11,659 bases of DNA, from the NCBI GenBank assembly GCA_024280585.1, contig JAJRPW010000090.1, positions 1 to 11,659 of the forward strand. Direction: 5' to 3'. Below, piece by piece: positions 1 through 7,117 of the stretch. This DNA comes from Alphaproteobacteria bacterium. GTDB taxonomy: Bacteria; Pseudomonadota; Alphaproteobacteria; Rickettsiales; UBA6187. The translations under genes and the position numbers were made by a program. Below the pieces are notes generated by a model. It ran no database searches and had not been told where the DNA came from. It saw only the letters and a list, made by a program, of their open reading frames with translations. How positions within the stretch are numbered: the first letter of the stretch is position 1; every line of letters begins with the position of its first letter.

Positions 1-1502
1 AATATTTTATTTAAAATCAAAATGATAGAAGAGCTTCTGCAAGTAAAACTTAAAGAGTCTTCATCCGACATATCGGAGGATAATTTAGCTTTAGATTCAT
101 CTGCATCTATTTGCAGATATTCCTCAGCCAGTCCAGCTAATGAGTGATCACCCTGCCCTGCGTTAAAAGAATAAGACATAAGCATAATATCATCAACAGG
201 CGCAACCTCTATACTTTGTCTTTTTGCCACCTTGATAAACTCCTTAACATCATGAGATATCTTAATAATTTCAGGGTTTTCAAGAATATTTTTTAACGCC
301 GACACTACGCCCGCCAAGCCAACAACGCTGCTACCGGAAGACGCCTCAGCATCACCAAATAAACTGCTTTGCTCCTGTTTTTGTGCCAGATCAAATGGCA
401 AATAAGCCGCTGAAGCTTCCACCGCAACCGAAATTCCCAACGCGATTCCTTTTTTATCATAAAAAACCGCAAGCGAAATTTCCGGTATTTTTCCTTTATT
501 ATCAACCCATTGCATTAAGTCATTAATGTTATTAATTAACTTATTATCAGAAGTAATTTGTTCCACAGACGCAATATATTTCTCCACCGGAACTTCAACA
601 TTATTCAATCTTGCAACTTTACTAACCAAGTTTTTAAAGCCCTGCTCCTGCAAAAACGCCATTAGCTCGTCGATATTTGCATCTTTTACCGCAAACTCTT
701 CCAACTCACAAGGCACATCAACATCTTCACATAAGCGAATTAAATCCCTAGATAACAAAGCTTTATCGACATTGTCCTGAATAGTTTCACGGCGCTTATT
801 CTGCTTAATCTCGCCCGCGCGCTTCAAAACCGTATCAAGATCGCCAAAGCGATTAACCAATTCAGCCGCTGTTTTTGGGCCAATTCCCGGCACTCCCGGC
901 ACATTATCCGCTGAATCCCCCATCAAAGACAGCACATCCAACAGTTTATCCGGCGCAACGCCAAACTTCTCAATCACTTGATCAACAGTGATTTCCCGCG
1001 ATTTCAGCGAGTCATACATCACAACATTCTCACCCACCAACTGCATCAAATCCTTGTCGGATGATACAATTTTCACTTTATGCCCCTTCGCCACCGCGAT
1101 CCTACAATATGTCGCAATCAAATCATCCGCCTCATAACCTACTTTTTCAACTATGGCTAGGCCCAAAGCCTTCGCTGCCTCGCGCACAAGTGGAAATTGC
1201 GGGATCAAATCTTCCGGCGCGGGCGGCCTGTTCGCCTTATATTCACTGTAAATTTCGTTCCGAAATGTCTTTTTTCCCGCATCGAACACCACCGCCAGAT
1301 AATCGGCCTCATGCTCATTCAACATTTTCATCAGCATGTTGGTAAACGCAAAAACCGCGCCAACTGGCGTCCCGTCTTTACGCGTTAAATTCTGCCGCGA
1401 CAAAGCGTGATACGCCCGAAAAACGAAGCTATACCCATCCACTAAAACAACCTGACCGGCTTTTTCCGGCATATTCTCAACCATAGCTAGTGATGCACCC
1501 AT
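1..1502 (-). CDS. polA: DNA polymerase I, N-terminal part (runs off left edge)
   Basis: About 500 codons are present; full-length PolA is usually around 900 residues or more, so the polymerase domain lies beyond the edge. Residues ~17-280 are the 5'-nuclease (FEN-like) domain used in primer removal and repair. Visible signatures are VDGYSF with Asp22, YKANRPPAPEDL, EADD at 124-127, SSDKDL, and the helix-hairpin-helix segment GDSADNVPGVPGIGPKTA from 195. Residues ~320-500 align with the 3'-5' proofreading domain, but the catalytic acids appear to be gone: no DTE motif, Phe422 where the central Asp is expected in DVKEF, and Ser490 in the stretch TCRSSS where E. coli has AAEDAD. The ATG at 1502 follows GTAGGAATT, a short-spaced ribosome binding site. 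In-frame ATGs at 1484 and 1472 also precede the conserved domain and have no better site. The gene is divergent from the ankyrin gene. Identity is secure; the exact start is less so. Confidence 0.95.
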   Translation of the reverse strand, partial: MGASLAMVENMPEKAGQVVLVDGYSFVFRAYHALSRQNLTRKDGTPVGAVFAFTNMLMKMLNEHEADYLAVVFDAGKKTFRNEIYSEYKANRPPAPEDLIPQFPLVREAAKALGLAIVEKVGYEADDLIATYCRIAVAKGHKVKIVSSDKDLMQLVGENVVMYDSLKSREITVDQVIEKFGVAPDKLLDVLSLMGDSADNVPGVPGIGPKTAAELVNRFGDLDTVLKRAGEIKQNKRRETIQDNVDKALLSRDLIRLCEDVDVPCELEEFAVKDANIDELMAFLQEQGFKNLVSKVARLNNVEVPVEKYIASVEQITSDNKLINNINDLMQWVDNKGKIPEISLAVFYDKKGIALGISVAVEASAAYLPFDLAQKQEQSSLFGDAEASSGSSVVGLAGVVSALKNILENPEIIKISHDVKEFIKVAKRQSIEVAPVDDIMLMSYSFNAGQGDHSLAGLAEEYLQIDADESKAKLSSDMSDEDSLSFTCRSSSIILILNKI

Positions 1503-1520
1503 AATTCCTACAAAATAAAG

Positions 1521-1548
1521 ATTATAAAGCAATATAGACTAACGGCAA
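1521..1548 (-). promoter_or_regulatory. Probable sigma-70-type promoter of polA
   Basis: Read on the minus strand, TTGCCG (1548-1543) and a perfect TATAAT (1526-1521) are separated by 16 bp. Transcription would begin about 12 nt before the ATG at 1502, giving a very short leader. It was identified by consensus match only. Confidence 0.5.
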
Positions 1549-1588
1549 GCCGCATATTTGTCACCTTGAAAATTTACGCCTAATTTAC

Positions 1589-1617
1589 TTGACATTTATG
1601 CCGCCCTACCCTACAAA
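1589..1617 (+). promoter_or_regulatory. Probable sigma-70-type promoter of the ankyrin gene
   Basis: A perfect TTGACA (1589-1594) is followed after 17 bp by TACAAA (1612-1617), a 4/6 match to the -10 consensus. The ribosome binding site AGGAGA (1631-1636) lies just downstream, before ATG 1642. The geometry predicts a short leader and moderately strong constitutive expression. It is back-to-back with the polA promoter, with about 40 bp between the two -35 boxes. Confidence 0.6.
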
Positions 1618-1641
1618 ATACAAAAAAATAAGGAGAATATT

Positions 1642-2541
1642 ATGGTCAAAATAGCAAAAAGAAATGCCAAAGGCAAGCCTCCCATGAAAGTAGTTCGGAG
1701 CGTTATAAATGCCGAAGATAAGCCTCCCGCGGAAGTAATTCAATGCATTGCACGCGCTATTCATGAGGGGTCTAATGTACATATTTCCGGTACAACAATT
1801 AGTCCATTGTTGACAATAGCACACACAGAACTAACAAGATTACAAAGAATTAAAGCTCAACATGAAAGAGCTGTAAGGGCTGATGCTAATATAAACAGAA
1901 GAGTAGTAGCCACTTTGAAAGAAATAAATAGTTACGCTTTAAGAGAGCTGCAAGGCCTTCCGGTAAATGTTGCTACTGCTCGTATTGAAAAGTCATCTGT
2001 GGCTAAACAAATGCCGGAACCGGAGCCTGCTAGAATTGATTTGCTAGAAAAAAATATCGAATTTTTATTGAAAAATAATGTAGGTGTGGATCATAAAATC
2101 GGAGGTACTCCACTTCTTCATAAAGCCATAGAAGAAGAAAATCATGAATGGTTTTTAAAGCTACTCAGAGGGGGTGCCGATCCAATGGCATTGGATAATG
2201 AAGGCCGAACAGCCCTACACGTAGCCTCACTTTTTGCACAAGATGAAATGGTACAAGAACTACTTCTTCGCCCCTGTGTTAACAAAACAGTGAAAGATTT
2301 TAATAGCCAAACAGCAGCTGAAATGATTGGCGACGGAGTAAATAGAGGGAATTATGCTCAAGAGATTGGGAGGATATGGGCGCAGTTAGGCGTCAAACAA
2401 TATGGAAACCCTGTACCCGAGAGTTCCCTAGCTAGCAGCGGAGCCTCTAATTTCAGTGGCAGTTTAAGCTCGCCTAGCGGCTCTTTTCAAGAAAATCACG
2501 CCTCGCGCAGCAAAAGTCCCAATATATTTTCAAGAGCATAG
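1642..2541 (+). CDS. Ankyrin-repeat protein of unknown function
   Basis: This is a 299-residue soluble protein with no signal peptide or membrane segment. Two ankyrin repeats are recognisable: residues ~154-186 (GGTPLLHKAI...LLRGGADPMALDNEG) and ~188-220 (RTALHVASLFAQDEMVQELL). A degenerate one may precede them at ~131-153. Ankyrin repeats bind protein partners, but the partner cannot be read from the sequence. The N-terminus carries two copies of a 15-residue unit (NAKGKPP / NAEDKPP, from residues 8 and 23). A helical, charged stretch follows (~60-110). The C-terminal ~50 residues are rich in Ser and Gly, resembling a disordered tail. AGGAGA 6 nt before the ATG and a good upstream promoter support the start. 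The gene stands alone and converges on the cyclic-nucleotide-binding gene with a 5-nt gap. In host-associated alphaproteobacteria such proteins are often candidate effectors; here that is inference only. Confidence 0.85.
   Translation: MVKIAKRNAKGKPPMKVVRSVINAEDKPPAEVIQCIARAIHEGSNVHISGTTISPLLTIAHTELTRLQRIKAQHERAVRADANINRRVVATLKEINSYALRELQGLPVNVATARIEKSSVAKQMPEPEPARIDLLEKNIEFLLKNNVGVDHKIGGTPLLHKAIEEENHEWFLKLLRGGADPMALDNEGRTALHVASLFAQDEMVQELLLRPCVNKTVKDFNSQTAAEMIGDGVNRGNYAQEIGRIWAQLGVKQYGNPVPESSLASSGASNFSGSLSSPSGSFQENHASRSKSPNIFSRA
1662..1741 (+). repeat. Imperfect tandem duplication, 45-bp period
   Basis: Positions 1662-1696 and 1707-1741 match at 28 of 35 bases by hand alignment, in phase with the reading frame. 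Both contain AAATGCC, then AAGCCTCCC, then GTA.TTC. All seven differences are transitions. The unit encodes the doubled 15-residue motif at the N-terminus of the ankyrin protein. Confidence 0.8.
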
Positions 2542-2546
2542 CCGCC

Positions 2547-3062
2547 TTAAACAAAAGCAACATTCCACAGGCTATTATATATCCCGGCTAAAAACGGCTC
2601 AACCGTTGGCAGCTTGCTTTGCAGCGCATTATTCGCTAATAATTCCTGGCGTAATTTCTCGCCTTTTTGCTTTAGCGCCGTTGCTTTTGCTACATCCTCT
2701 TGTGTCATTTTCGCCTTTTTGCTTACATTCTTTTCCCGGATTATTGCAACAAGCTTAGTCATAGCGGCCTTAACTGCCGGATCCGCCTTATCCAATGCCG
2801 CCTTAAAAGCAGCTTGCGTTCCCTTAAAACACTCCGTCGGAGACAAGGCAATAACCGTCGCGGATCTAGGCTGGCTATCAATAAGCGCCATCTCACCGAA
2901 AACTGCATCCGCCCCTAATTTAGCCAGTAAAAGTCTGGATTGCCCTTCAATTTTTGAAATTTCAACGCCGCCAGACACCACGAAATATACCGCGTCAGCC
3001 TTCTCGCCTTGCTTAAATATCACCGCACCTTTTGCGAATTTTACAGATTCAATGCCACTCAC
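2547..3062 (-). CDS. Small cyclic-nucleotide-binding-domain protein (Crp-type sensor fold, no HTH)
   Basis: The protein has 171 residues. Residues ~6-95 form a cNMP-binding beta-roll of the CRP/CAP family: KGAVIFKQGEKADAVYFVVSG (11-31), then the phosphate-binding cassette FGEMALIDSQPRSATV (55-70). Glu57 and Arg66 are the residues expected to contact the ribose and phosphate. Residues ~96-150 are Ala/Lys/Glu-rich and probably helical or coiled-coil. The winged-helix DNA-binding domain of CRP/FNR regulators is absent, so it should not act as a classical transcription factor. It more likely works through a partner protein or through dimerisation. The start is GTG, chosen because GAGGGG (3073-3068) lies 5 nt upstream. 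It is the last gene of a minus-strand series, 72 nt after queC. The domain call is solid; the ligand and output are unknown. Confidence 0.88.
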   Translation of the reverse strand: MSGIESVKFAKGAVIFKQGEKADAVYFVVSGGVEISKIEGQSRLLLAKLGADAVFGEMALIDSQPRSATVIALSPTECFKGTQAAFKAALDKADPAVKAAMTKLVAIIREKNVSKKAKMTQEDVAKATALKQKGEKLRQELLANNALQSKLPTVEPFLAGIYNSLWNVAFV

Positions 3063-3067
3063 CTTGA

Positions 3068-3073
3068 CCCCTC
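3068..3073 (-). promoter_or_regulatory. Ribosome binding site fixing a GTG start
   Basis: On the minus strand GAGGGG stands 5 nt before GTG 3062. It supports the non-ATG start and independent translation of the cyclic-nucleotide-binding protein. Confidence 0.65.
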
Positions 3074-3134
3074 TTTATATTTTATATACGGCTCCGAAGA
3101 TGATACCACCTGTTGTTATTAGATCAAGTAATTA

Positions 3135-3812
3135 TTACAGCTTAATTGCCGGATCAGCCATATCATTTTCAGCAAACCCTTTATTTCGCAATTGGCATGA
3201 ATCACAAGATCCACATGGCTGACCATTTACCGCCGGATCATAACAGCTTAAAGTACTTGAATAATCGACGTTAAGCCCTAGACCTAACTTGATAATTTCT
3301 GCTTTGCTTAACTGAATCAAAGGTGCGTGAATCTGAAATTTCTCATTCGTATTTACCGTTGCCGCCGTGGCTAAATTCGCCATTTTCTCGAAAGCTTCCA
3401 AATATTCAGGACGACAATCCGGATAACCACTATAATCCAGCACGTTAGCACCAATAAATATATCAAAACTGCCAATAACTTCCGCATATGCCAATGCAAA
3501 CGATAAAAATATCGTGTTACGCGCCGGGACGTAAGTCACTGGAATTTCAGTAGATTCAATGTCCCTATTTTTTGGCACATCAATATCATCCGTCAGCGCC
3601 GAGCCACCAAATAAACGCAAGTCAATCGGTACTATTTTATGCTCTATAACGCCGATGTTAGCGGCTATTTCTCGCGCTTTTTTCAGCTCAATATTATGCC
3701 TTTGGCCATATTGAAAAGATATCGCATAAAGCTCATACCCTTGCGCTTTCGCCCAGGCCAAAGTCGTTGTGGAATCAAGCCCGCCACTTAACAAAACCAC
3801 CGCTTTTGCCAT
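3135..3812 (-). CDS. queC: 7-cyano-7-deazaguanine (preQ0) synthase QueC
   Basis: QueC converts 7-carboxy-7-deazaguanine plus ammonia and ATP into preQ0, the precursor of queuosine in tRNA anticodons; it is cytoplasmic. From ATG 3812 the protein has 225 residues, the normal family length. It shows the PP-loop SGGLDS at 9-14, FQYGQRH near 33-39, the conserved PARNTIF at 96-102, GYPDCRPEY near 129-137, and the zinc-binding cysteines 190, 200, 203 and 206 in CYDPAVNGQPCGSCDSC. An in-frame ATG five codons upstream (3827) exists. However, 3812 has GGGAGG 7 nt before it and overlaps the queE stop as TGATG, so 3812 is preferred and implies translational coupling. It acts directly after QueE in the same pathway. 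Confidence 0.96.
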   Translation of the reverse strand: MAKAVVLLSGGLDSTTTLAWAKAQGYELYAISFQYGQRHNIELKKAREIAANIGVIEHKIVPIDLRLFGGSALTDDIDVPKNRDIESTEIPVTYVPARNTIFLSFALAYAEVIGSFDIFIGANVLDYSGYPDCRPEYLEAFEKMANLATAATVNTNEKFQIHAPLIQLSKAEIIKLGLGLNVDYSSTLSCYDPAVNGQPCGSCDSCQLRNKGFAENDMADPAIKL

Positions 3813-4477
3813 CACTCTACCTCCCATATTTTATGGGTTTGCACGCAAAGACGGTAATTATTTTTACTAGCTATTTCAAGGGTTTTAGTATGGTTTTTTC
3901 TGTTTTTTATCGCATCATATTCATCCATCGGCTGTACATAAACCGGCACATCAAACCGACTCTGACCAACATCTGAAACATTATTATAGCCCTCTTGTGA
4001 ATCTGAAATAATAAATTTAAAGGCACTTATTCTTTCCAGCAAGTCCTCTCTGATTGGGTAATATTTGCCGTTAGTAATTTTAGGTGAACAAACAATTTTA
4101 ATCCCTTGATTTAACTCAATAAATAACGTTCCGTTAGTTTCAATCTGCACCAGATACCCAGCATCTATCAGCAAATCACACAGACCGGAAATTGGCTGCC
4201 TGAACGGCTCACCTCCAGTTATTACCACAAGGAAACCTGGAGTTTTTCTGGATAATTCACCGACCTCAGATAAAATATCCTCAATCGCCATTTCGACAAA
4301 ATCATCGAAATCCGTATCGCAAAACTTACAAGCCAAATTGCAACCGGAAAGTCTGATAAACACGGCAGGCCAGCCGGTATAAGGCCCCTCCCCTTGAAAA
4401 GTGCGGAAAATTTTAAAAATTTCGAGAGTCTTTCCGTCCCCTTTTGCAGCAGCTTTTATTTTATTTTTTCCGAACAC
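3812..4477 (-). CDS. queE: 7-carboxy-7-deazaguanine synthase QueE (radical SAM)
   Basis: QueE is a radical S-adenosylmethionine enzyme that contracts 6-carboxy-5,6,7,8-tetrahydropterin to 7-carboxy-7-deazaguanine, the QueC substrate. The protein has 221 residues. Visible features are FRTFQGEGPYTGWPAVFIRL (24-43, family N-terminal signature), the cluster motif CNLACKFC with Cys46, Cys50 and Cys53 binding a [4Fe-4S] cluster, TGGEP at 87-91 for SAM binding, QIETNGT near 111-117, and a C-terminal QTHKIWEVE. The start is GTG with AGGGG about 9 nt upstream; no upstream ATG is available. The first ~16 residues are a basic extension before the domain. It begins 12 nt after the antiporter stop and its TGA overlaps the queC ATG, indicating an operon. 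No queD or queF is in view. Confidence 0.95.
   Translation of the reverse strand: MFGKNKIKAAAKGDGKTLEIFKIFRTFQGEGPYTGWPAVFIRLSGCNLACKFCDTDFDDFVEMAIEDILSEVGELSRKTPGFLVVITGGEPFRQPISGLCDLLIDAGYLVQIETNGTLFIELNQGIKIVCSPKITNGKYYPIREDLLERISAFKFIISDSQEGYNNVSDVGQSRFDVPVYVQPMDEYDAIKNRKNHTKTLEIASKNNYRLCVQTHKIWEVE
3820..3825 (-). promoter_or_regulatory. queC ribosome binding site inside the end of queE
   Basis: GGGAGG on the minus strand lies within the last codons of queE and 7 nt before ATG 3812. It decides between the two in-frame ATGs in favour of 3812. Confidence 0.65.
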
Positions 4478-4489
4478 TAATTTTCGCCC

Positions 4490-6205
4490 CTAACCATCTG
4501 AATCTGAAGGAATAACCTCCTTCGCCTGCTTATAATTTCCTGCTCTGAATTGATTTTTCAGACGACTCACCTCGAATTCCGACACACCGATCGCTTTCAA
4601 CAACGCACCCGCCATCTGTAGACCGGCCTCATATTTCTCCGGCACCACAACAGTTGAGCCAATTTTTTCCAATGACTTCAGATTCCTTAAATCCTCAGCC
4701 CGCACCACAATCGGAATATCCGGATAATGCTTATTAATAGCCCGAACGGATTTTTTCAGATAAACATTGTCGTTAATTGTGACAATCACCGCCTTCGCCC
4801 GGTCAATACCAACCACACGCAGCATCTGAATCTTACTCGCATCACCGTGATGTGCTGGAAATCCGGCCTCTTTAGCCTTCCTCACAGTTTTCGCATCCGC
4901 CTCAATAATGACATAATTCACTTTTTTTGCAGAAAGAAGTCGCGCCACCATTTTCCCCACCCGACCGAAACCTGCGACAATAACATGTCGATTTAAATCC
5001 GCAGCCTCAATATTTTGCAACTCATCGGCATTTAAAGACGGCGTTTCATATCGCTTTGTAATCCAACCGCCAAGCTTGGATAAAACAGGGGTGACGGCCA
5101 TAGTCAATGTCACGACAGTAAATAGAATCTGAGCAGTTTCGACCGAAATAACCCCAACATCAATTTGCGATGCAAGGCCAAATAAGATAAACGCAAACTC
5201 ACTACCTTGCGCCAAAATCAAACCGGCATGAATAGAAGACCCCATCGGAAATTTAAACAATCTTGCCAGAATTATTATAATAAGAGCCTTCCCAACTATT
5301 AAACCAACAGCCATTGCTACAATCAAAAATAACTGGTCATATAACGTTGCCAGATTAATCGTCATGCCAACTGTCATGAAAAATAGACCCATCAACAGCC
5401 CTTTAAAATGCATGATATTATCTTCAACCTGATTTTGATACTGCGTTTCTGCCACAAGCAACCCGGCAACAAACGCCCCCATCGCTAGCGACAACCCCAT
5501 CACCTGCGTTGCAAGGGACGTTCCAAGCACAACAAGTAATGTTGCTGCGACAAATAATTCGCTACTCTTCACGTATGCAATAAGCTGGAACAACGGACGA
5601 ATTATCATCCGCCCCAGAAAAAATATGACAACCAAAGCAATAAACGCTTTGACTATCGCACTACTAAGCGAAAGCATAATGTTATTTCCATCATCAGCAA
5701 GCAACGGAACCAGCACCAAAAGTGGTACAACCGCCAAATCCTGTAACAATAAATTGGCTAAGGTCAAACGACCTACTTGCGTTGACTGCCCTCCGGCATC
5801 CGCCAGAACTCTAAGCACAATCGCCGTTGATGATAAAGCCAGCGAACCACCGATTATTACCGACGCACCTATATCCTGACCGACCATTAATGAAATCGCA
5901 CCAATCGCGGTTGCAGTTATGACTAACTGCGCCGTTCCGAAGCCAAACACGTGCATTCGCATAGCAATCAAACGCTCAACAGTAAGCTCCAGACCAATAG
6001 CAAACAGCAGAAAAACTATACCTACTTCCGCAACTATTTTTAAATCCACCGAATTAATATAGCCCAGACCATTCTCGCCAATCGCTGCTCCTGCTACCAA
6101 ATAGCCCAAAACCGGGCTTAAATTCATGCGCTTGAAAATAGCAACCACGAACACGGCGGCTGATAAAAGTAATACAGTCTGAGGTAAATATCCGAGATGA
6201 TCCAT
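4490..6205 (-). CDS. CPA2-family monovalent cation:proton antiporter with RCK domain (Kef-like)
   Basis: This is an inner-membrane transporter of the CPA2/Kef class, expected to exchange or release K+ (or Na+) for H+. Of 571 residues, ~5-385 form the multi-pass Na+/H+-exchanger core of about 12 hydrophobic segments. It includes GYLVAGAAIGENGLGYI (34-50), the core motif LLLQDLAVVPLL (152-163) with Asp156, and the re-entrant GSLALSSTAIVL region (120-131). Residues ~405-520 are a TrkA-N/RCK regulatory domain with a Rossmann GFGRVG (412-417) and acidic Glu435 at the expected nucleotide-contact position. The cytosolic tail (~525-571) is charged. Length and domain order match KefB/KefC/YbaL-type proteins; which subgroup is unclear, and no KefF/KefG partner is present. 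The start matches the family N-terminus; AAAGGA lies rather far (13 nt) upstream. It heads the queE-queC transcription unit. Confidence 0.93.
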   Translation of the reverse strand: MDHLGYLPQTVLLLSAAVFVVAIFKRMNLSPVLGYLVAGAAIGENGLGYINSVDLKIVAEVGIVFLLFAIGLELTVERLIAMRMHVFGFGTAQLVITATAIGAISLMVGQDIGASVIIGGSLALSSTAIVLRVLADAGGQSTQVGRLTLANLLLQDLAVVPLLVLVPLLADDGNNIMLSLSSAIVKAFIALVVIFFLGRMIIRPLFQLIAYVKSSELFVAATLLVVLGTSLATQVMGLSLAMGAFVAGLLVAETQYQNQVEDNIMHFKGLLMGLFFMTVGMTINLATLYDQLFLIVAMAVGLIVGKALIIIILARLFKFPMGSSIHAGLILAQGSEFAFILFGLASQIDVGVISVETAQILFTVVTLTMAVTPVLSKLGGWITKRYETPSLNADELQNIEAADLNRHVIVAGFGRVGKMVARLLSAKKVNYVIIEADAKTVRKAKEAGFPAHHGDASKIQMLRVVGIDRAKAVIVTINDNVYLKKSVRAINKHYPDIPIVVRAEDLRNLKSLEKIGSTVVVPEKYEAGLQMAGALLKAIGVSEFEVSRLKNQFRAGNYKQAKEVIPSDSDG

Positions 6206-6221
6206 ATATTATCAAAAATCC

Positions 6222-6250
6222 TTTACACAAAATTCAAATTATACTATTAG
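6222..6250 (+). promoter_or_regulatory. Candidate promoter of the pteridine-reductase-like gene
   Basis: TTTACA (6222-6227) and TATTAG (6245-6250) are separated by 17 bp, giving 5/6 and 4/6 consensus matches. The element overlaps the opposing antiporter -10, so the two divergent units could interfere with each other or be co-regulated. Confidence 0.35.
6238..6243 (-). promoter_or_regulatory. Candidate -10 element for the antiporter-queEC unit
   Basis: On the minus strand a perfect TATAAT lies 33-38 nt before the antiporter ATG. No good -35 box sits 16-18 bp upstream, so the promoter would be weak or activator-dependent. In AT-rich DNA a chance match is possible. Confidence 0.35.
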
Positions 6251-6280
6251 CATATATCATAAAAATAATCAGCAACTATT

Positions 6281-7015
6281 ATGAAAAATAAATCAGTCCT
6301 AATAACAGGCGCGGCAAAGAGGATCGGCAGGGAAATCGCCCTTTCAATGGCTGATGATGGCTGGGATATTGCTATACATTATAATAGCTCTAAAAAAGAA
6401 GCTGAAGAATTATTGCAGGAGATAGTGGATAAAGGAGTGCGCGCCTGCAAAATCCAGGCGGACTTAGCCAATGAAACGCAGGTTTTGCAAATAATCTCGC
6501 AAGCAAACGAGGAACTTGGCGAAATATCCTGCCTGATTAACAATGCATCCTCGTTTAAAAACGATGACATAACGGACATGAGTCGTGACATATGGGACGC
6601 GCATATGCAAATAAACCTGCGCGCACCGGTGATTTTATCACAGGAATTCGCCAAACAGCTAAACGGCAAGGGCAACATCATTAATATGCTCGACTACTGC
6701 GTTTTAAGCCCATCCGACAAATTTTTATCATACACCGCCAGCAAATCCGCCCTATGGACACTGACCCAAACACTCGCAAAACAACTCGCACCCAACATCA
6801 GAGTTAATGCAATTGGCCCCGGTCATTGCTTACCTAATTGTAAAGAAACTGACGAATCTTTTCAAGAAGCAATCCAGTCCACCCCCCTAAAAGAGGCGAT
6901 TTCCGTCAAAGATATTTGTCAAACAGTCGAATTTTTTCTCAAAACCCCCTCAATTACCGGTCAAATAATCGCATTAGATGGCGGTAAACACCTTGTAAAT
7001 GCTACATTTTATTAA
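6281..7015 (+). CDS. Short-chain dehydrogenase, pteridine reductase (PTR1/FolM)-like
   Basis: This 244-residue NAD(P)H-dependent oxidoreductase is of classic SDR length. The cofactor loop reads TGAAKRIG (9-16), the Arg-containing form typical of pteridine reductases rather than the usual TGxxxGxG. HYNSS (33-37) sits where NADPH-preferring enzymes bind the 2'-phosphate. NNAS is at 87-90. The active site has Tyr151 and Lys155 (YTASK) with Asp138 in NMLD exactly 13 residues before the Tyr. This matches the Asp-Tyr-Lys arrangement known for Leishmania PTR1 and replaces the usual Ser. The likely role is reduction of dihydropterin or dihydrofolate to tetrahydro forms. A generic SDR with another substrate cannot be excluded. 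The start fits the fold although no clear ribosome binding site precedes it. It is divergent from the antiporter-queEC unit. Confidence 0.85.
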   Translation: MKNKSVLITGAAKRIGREIALSMADDGWDIAIHYNSSKKEAEELLQEIVDKGVRACKIQADLANETQVLQIISQANEELGEISCLINNASSFKNDDITDMSRDIWDAHMQINLRAPVILSQEFAKQLNGKGNIINMLDYCVLSPSDKFLSYTASKSALWTLTQTLAKQLAPNIRVNAIGPGHCLPNCKETDESFQEAIQSTPLKEAISVKDICQTVEFFLKTPSITGQIIALDGGKHLVNATFY

Positions 7016-7042
7016 TATTTCATAAAAAAGTTAATTTTTTGC

Positions 7043-7070
7043 TTGCATTCCTTTTGTAATTCTGTATTGT
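7043..7070 (+). promoter_or_regulatory. Candidate promoter of the first RTX gene
   Basis: TTGCAT (7043-7048) and TATTGT (7065-7070) are separated by 16 bp, each a 4/6 match. An A6/T6 run (7024-7040) lies immediately upstream and could act as an UP element or as a weak AT-only hairpin ending the previous gene. Confidence 0.3.
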
Positions 7071-7117
7071 TTCTACAACATTATTTGAATTGTTAAACAA
7101 AATATAAGGAACATGCA

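Noticed and set aside
1606..1824. Minus-strand frame over the ankyrin gene start with an internal protein repeat
   Set aside because: Its repeat merely mirrors the 45-bp duplication, and it overlaps the well-supported ankyrin promoter and start.
2614..3222. 202-codon plus-strand open frame opposite the cyclic-nucleotide-binding gene
   Set aside because: The opposite strand encodes a recognisable domain with a good ribosome binding site, and this frame runs on into the antisense of queC.
3813..3827. Upstream ATG 3827 as the queC start
   Set aside because: It would add five residues not typical of the family and lies on the likely ribosome binding site for ATG 3812.
7024..7040. A6/T6 inverted repeat after the reductase gene as an intrinsic terminator
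   Set aside because: The stem would be only A-T pairs with no GC core; an A-tract or UP element is as likely.
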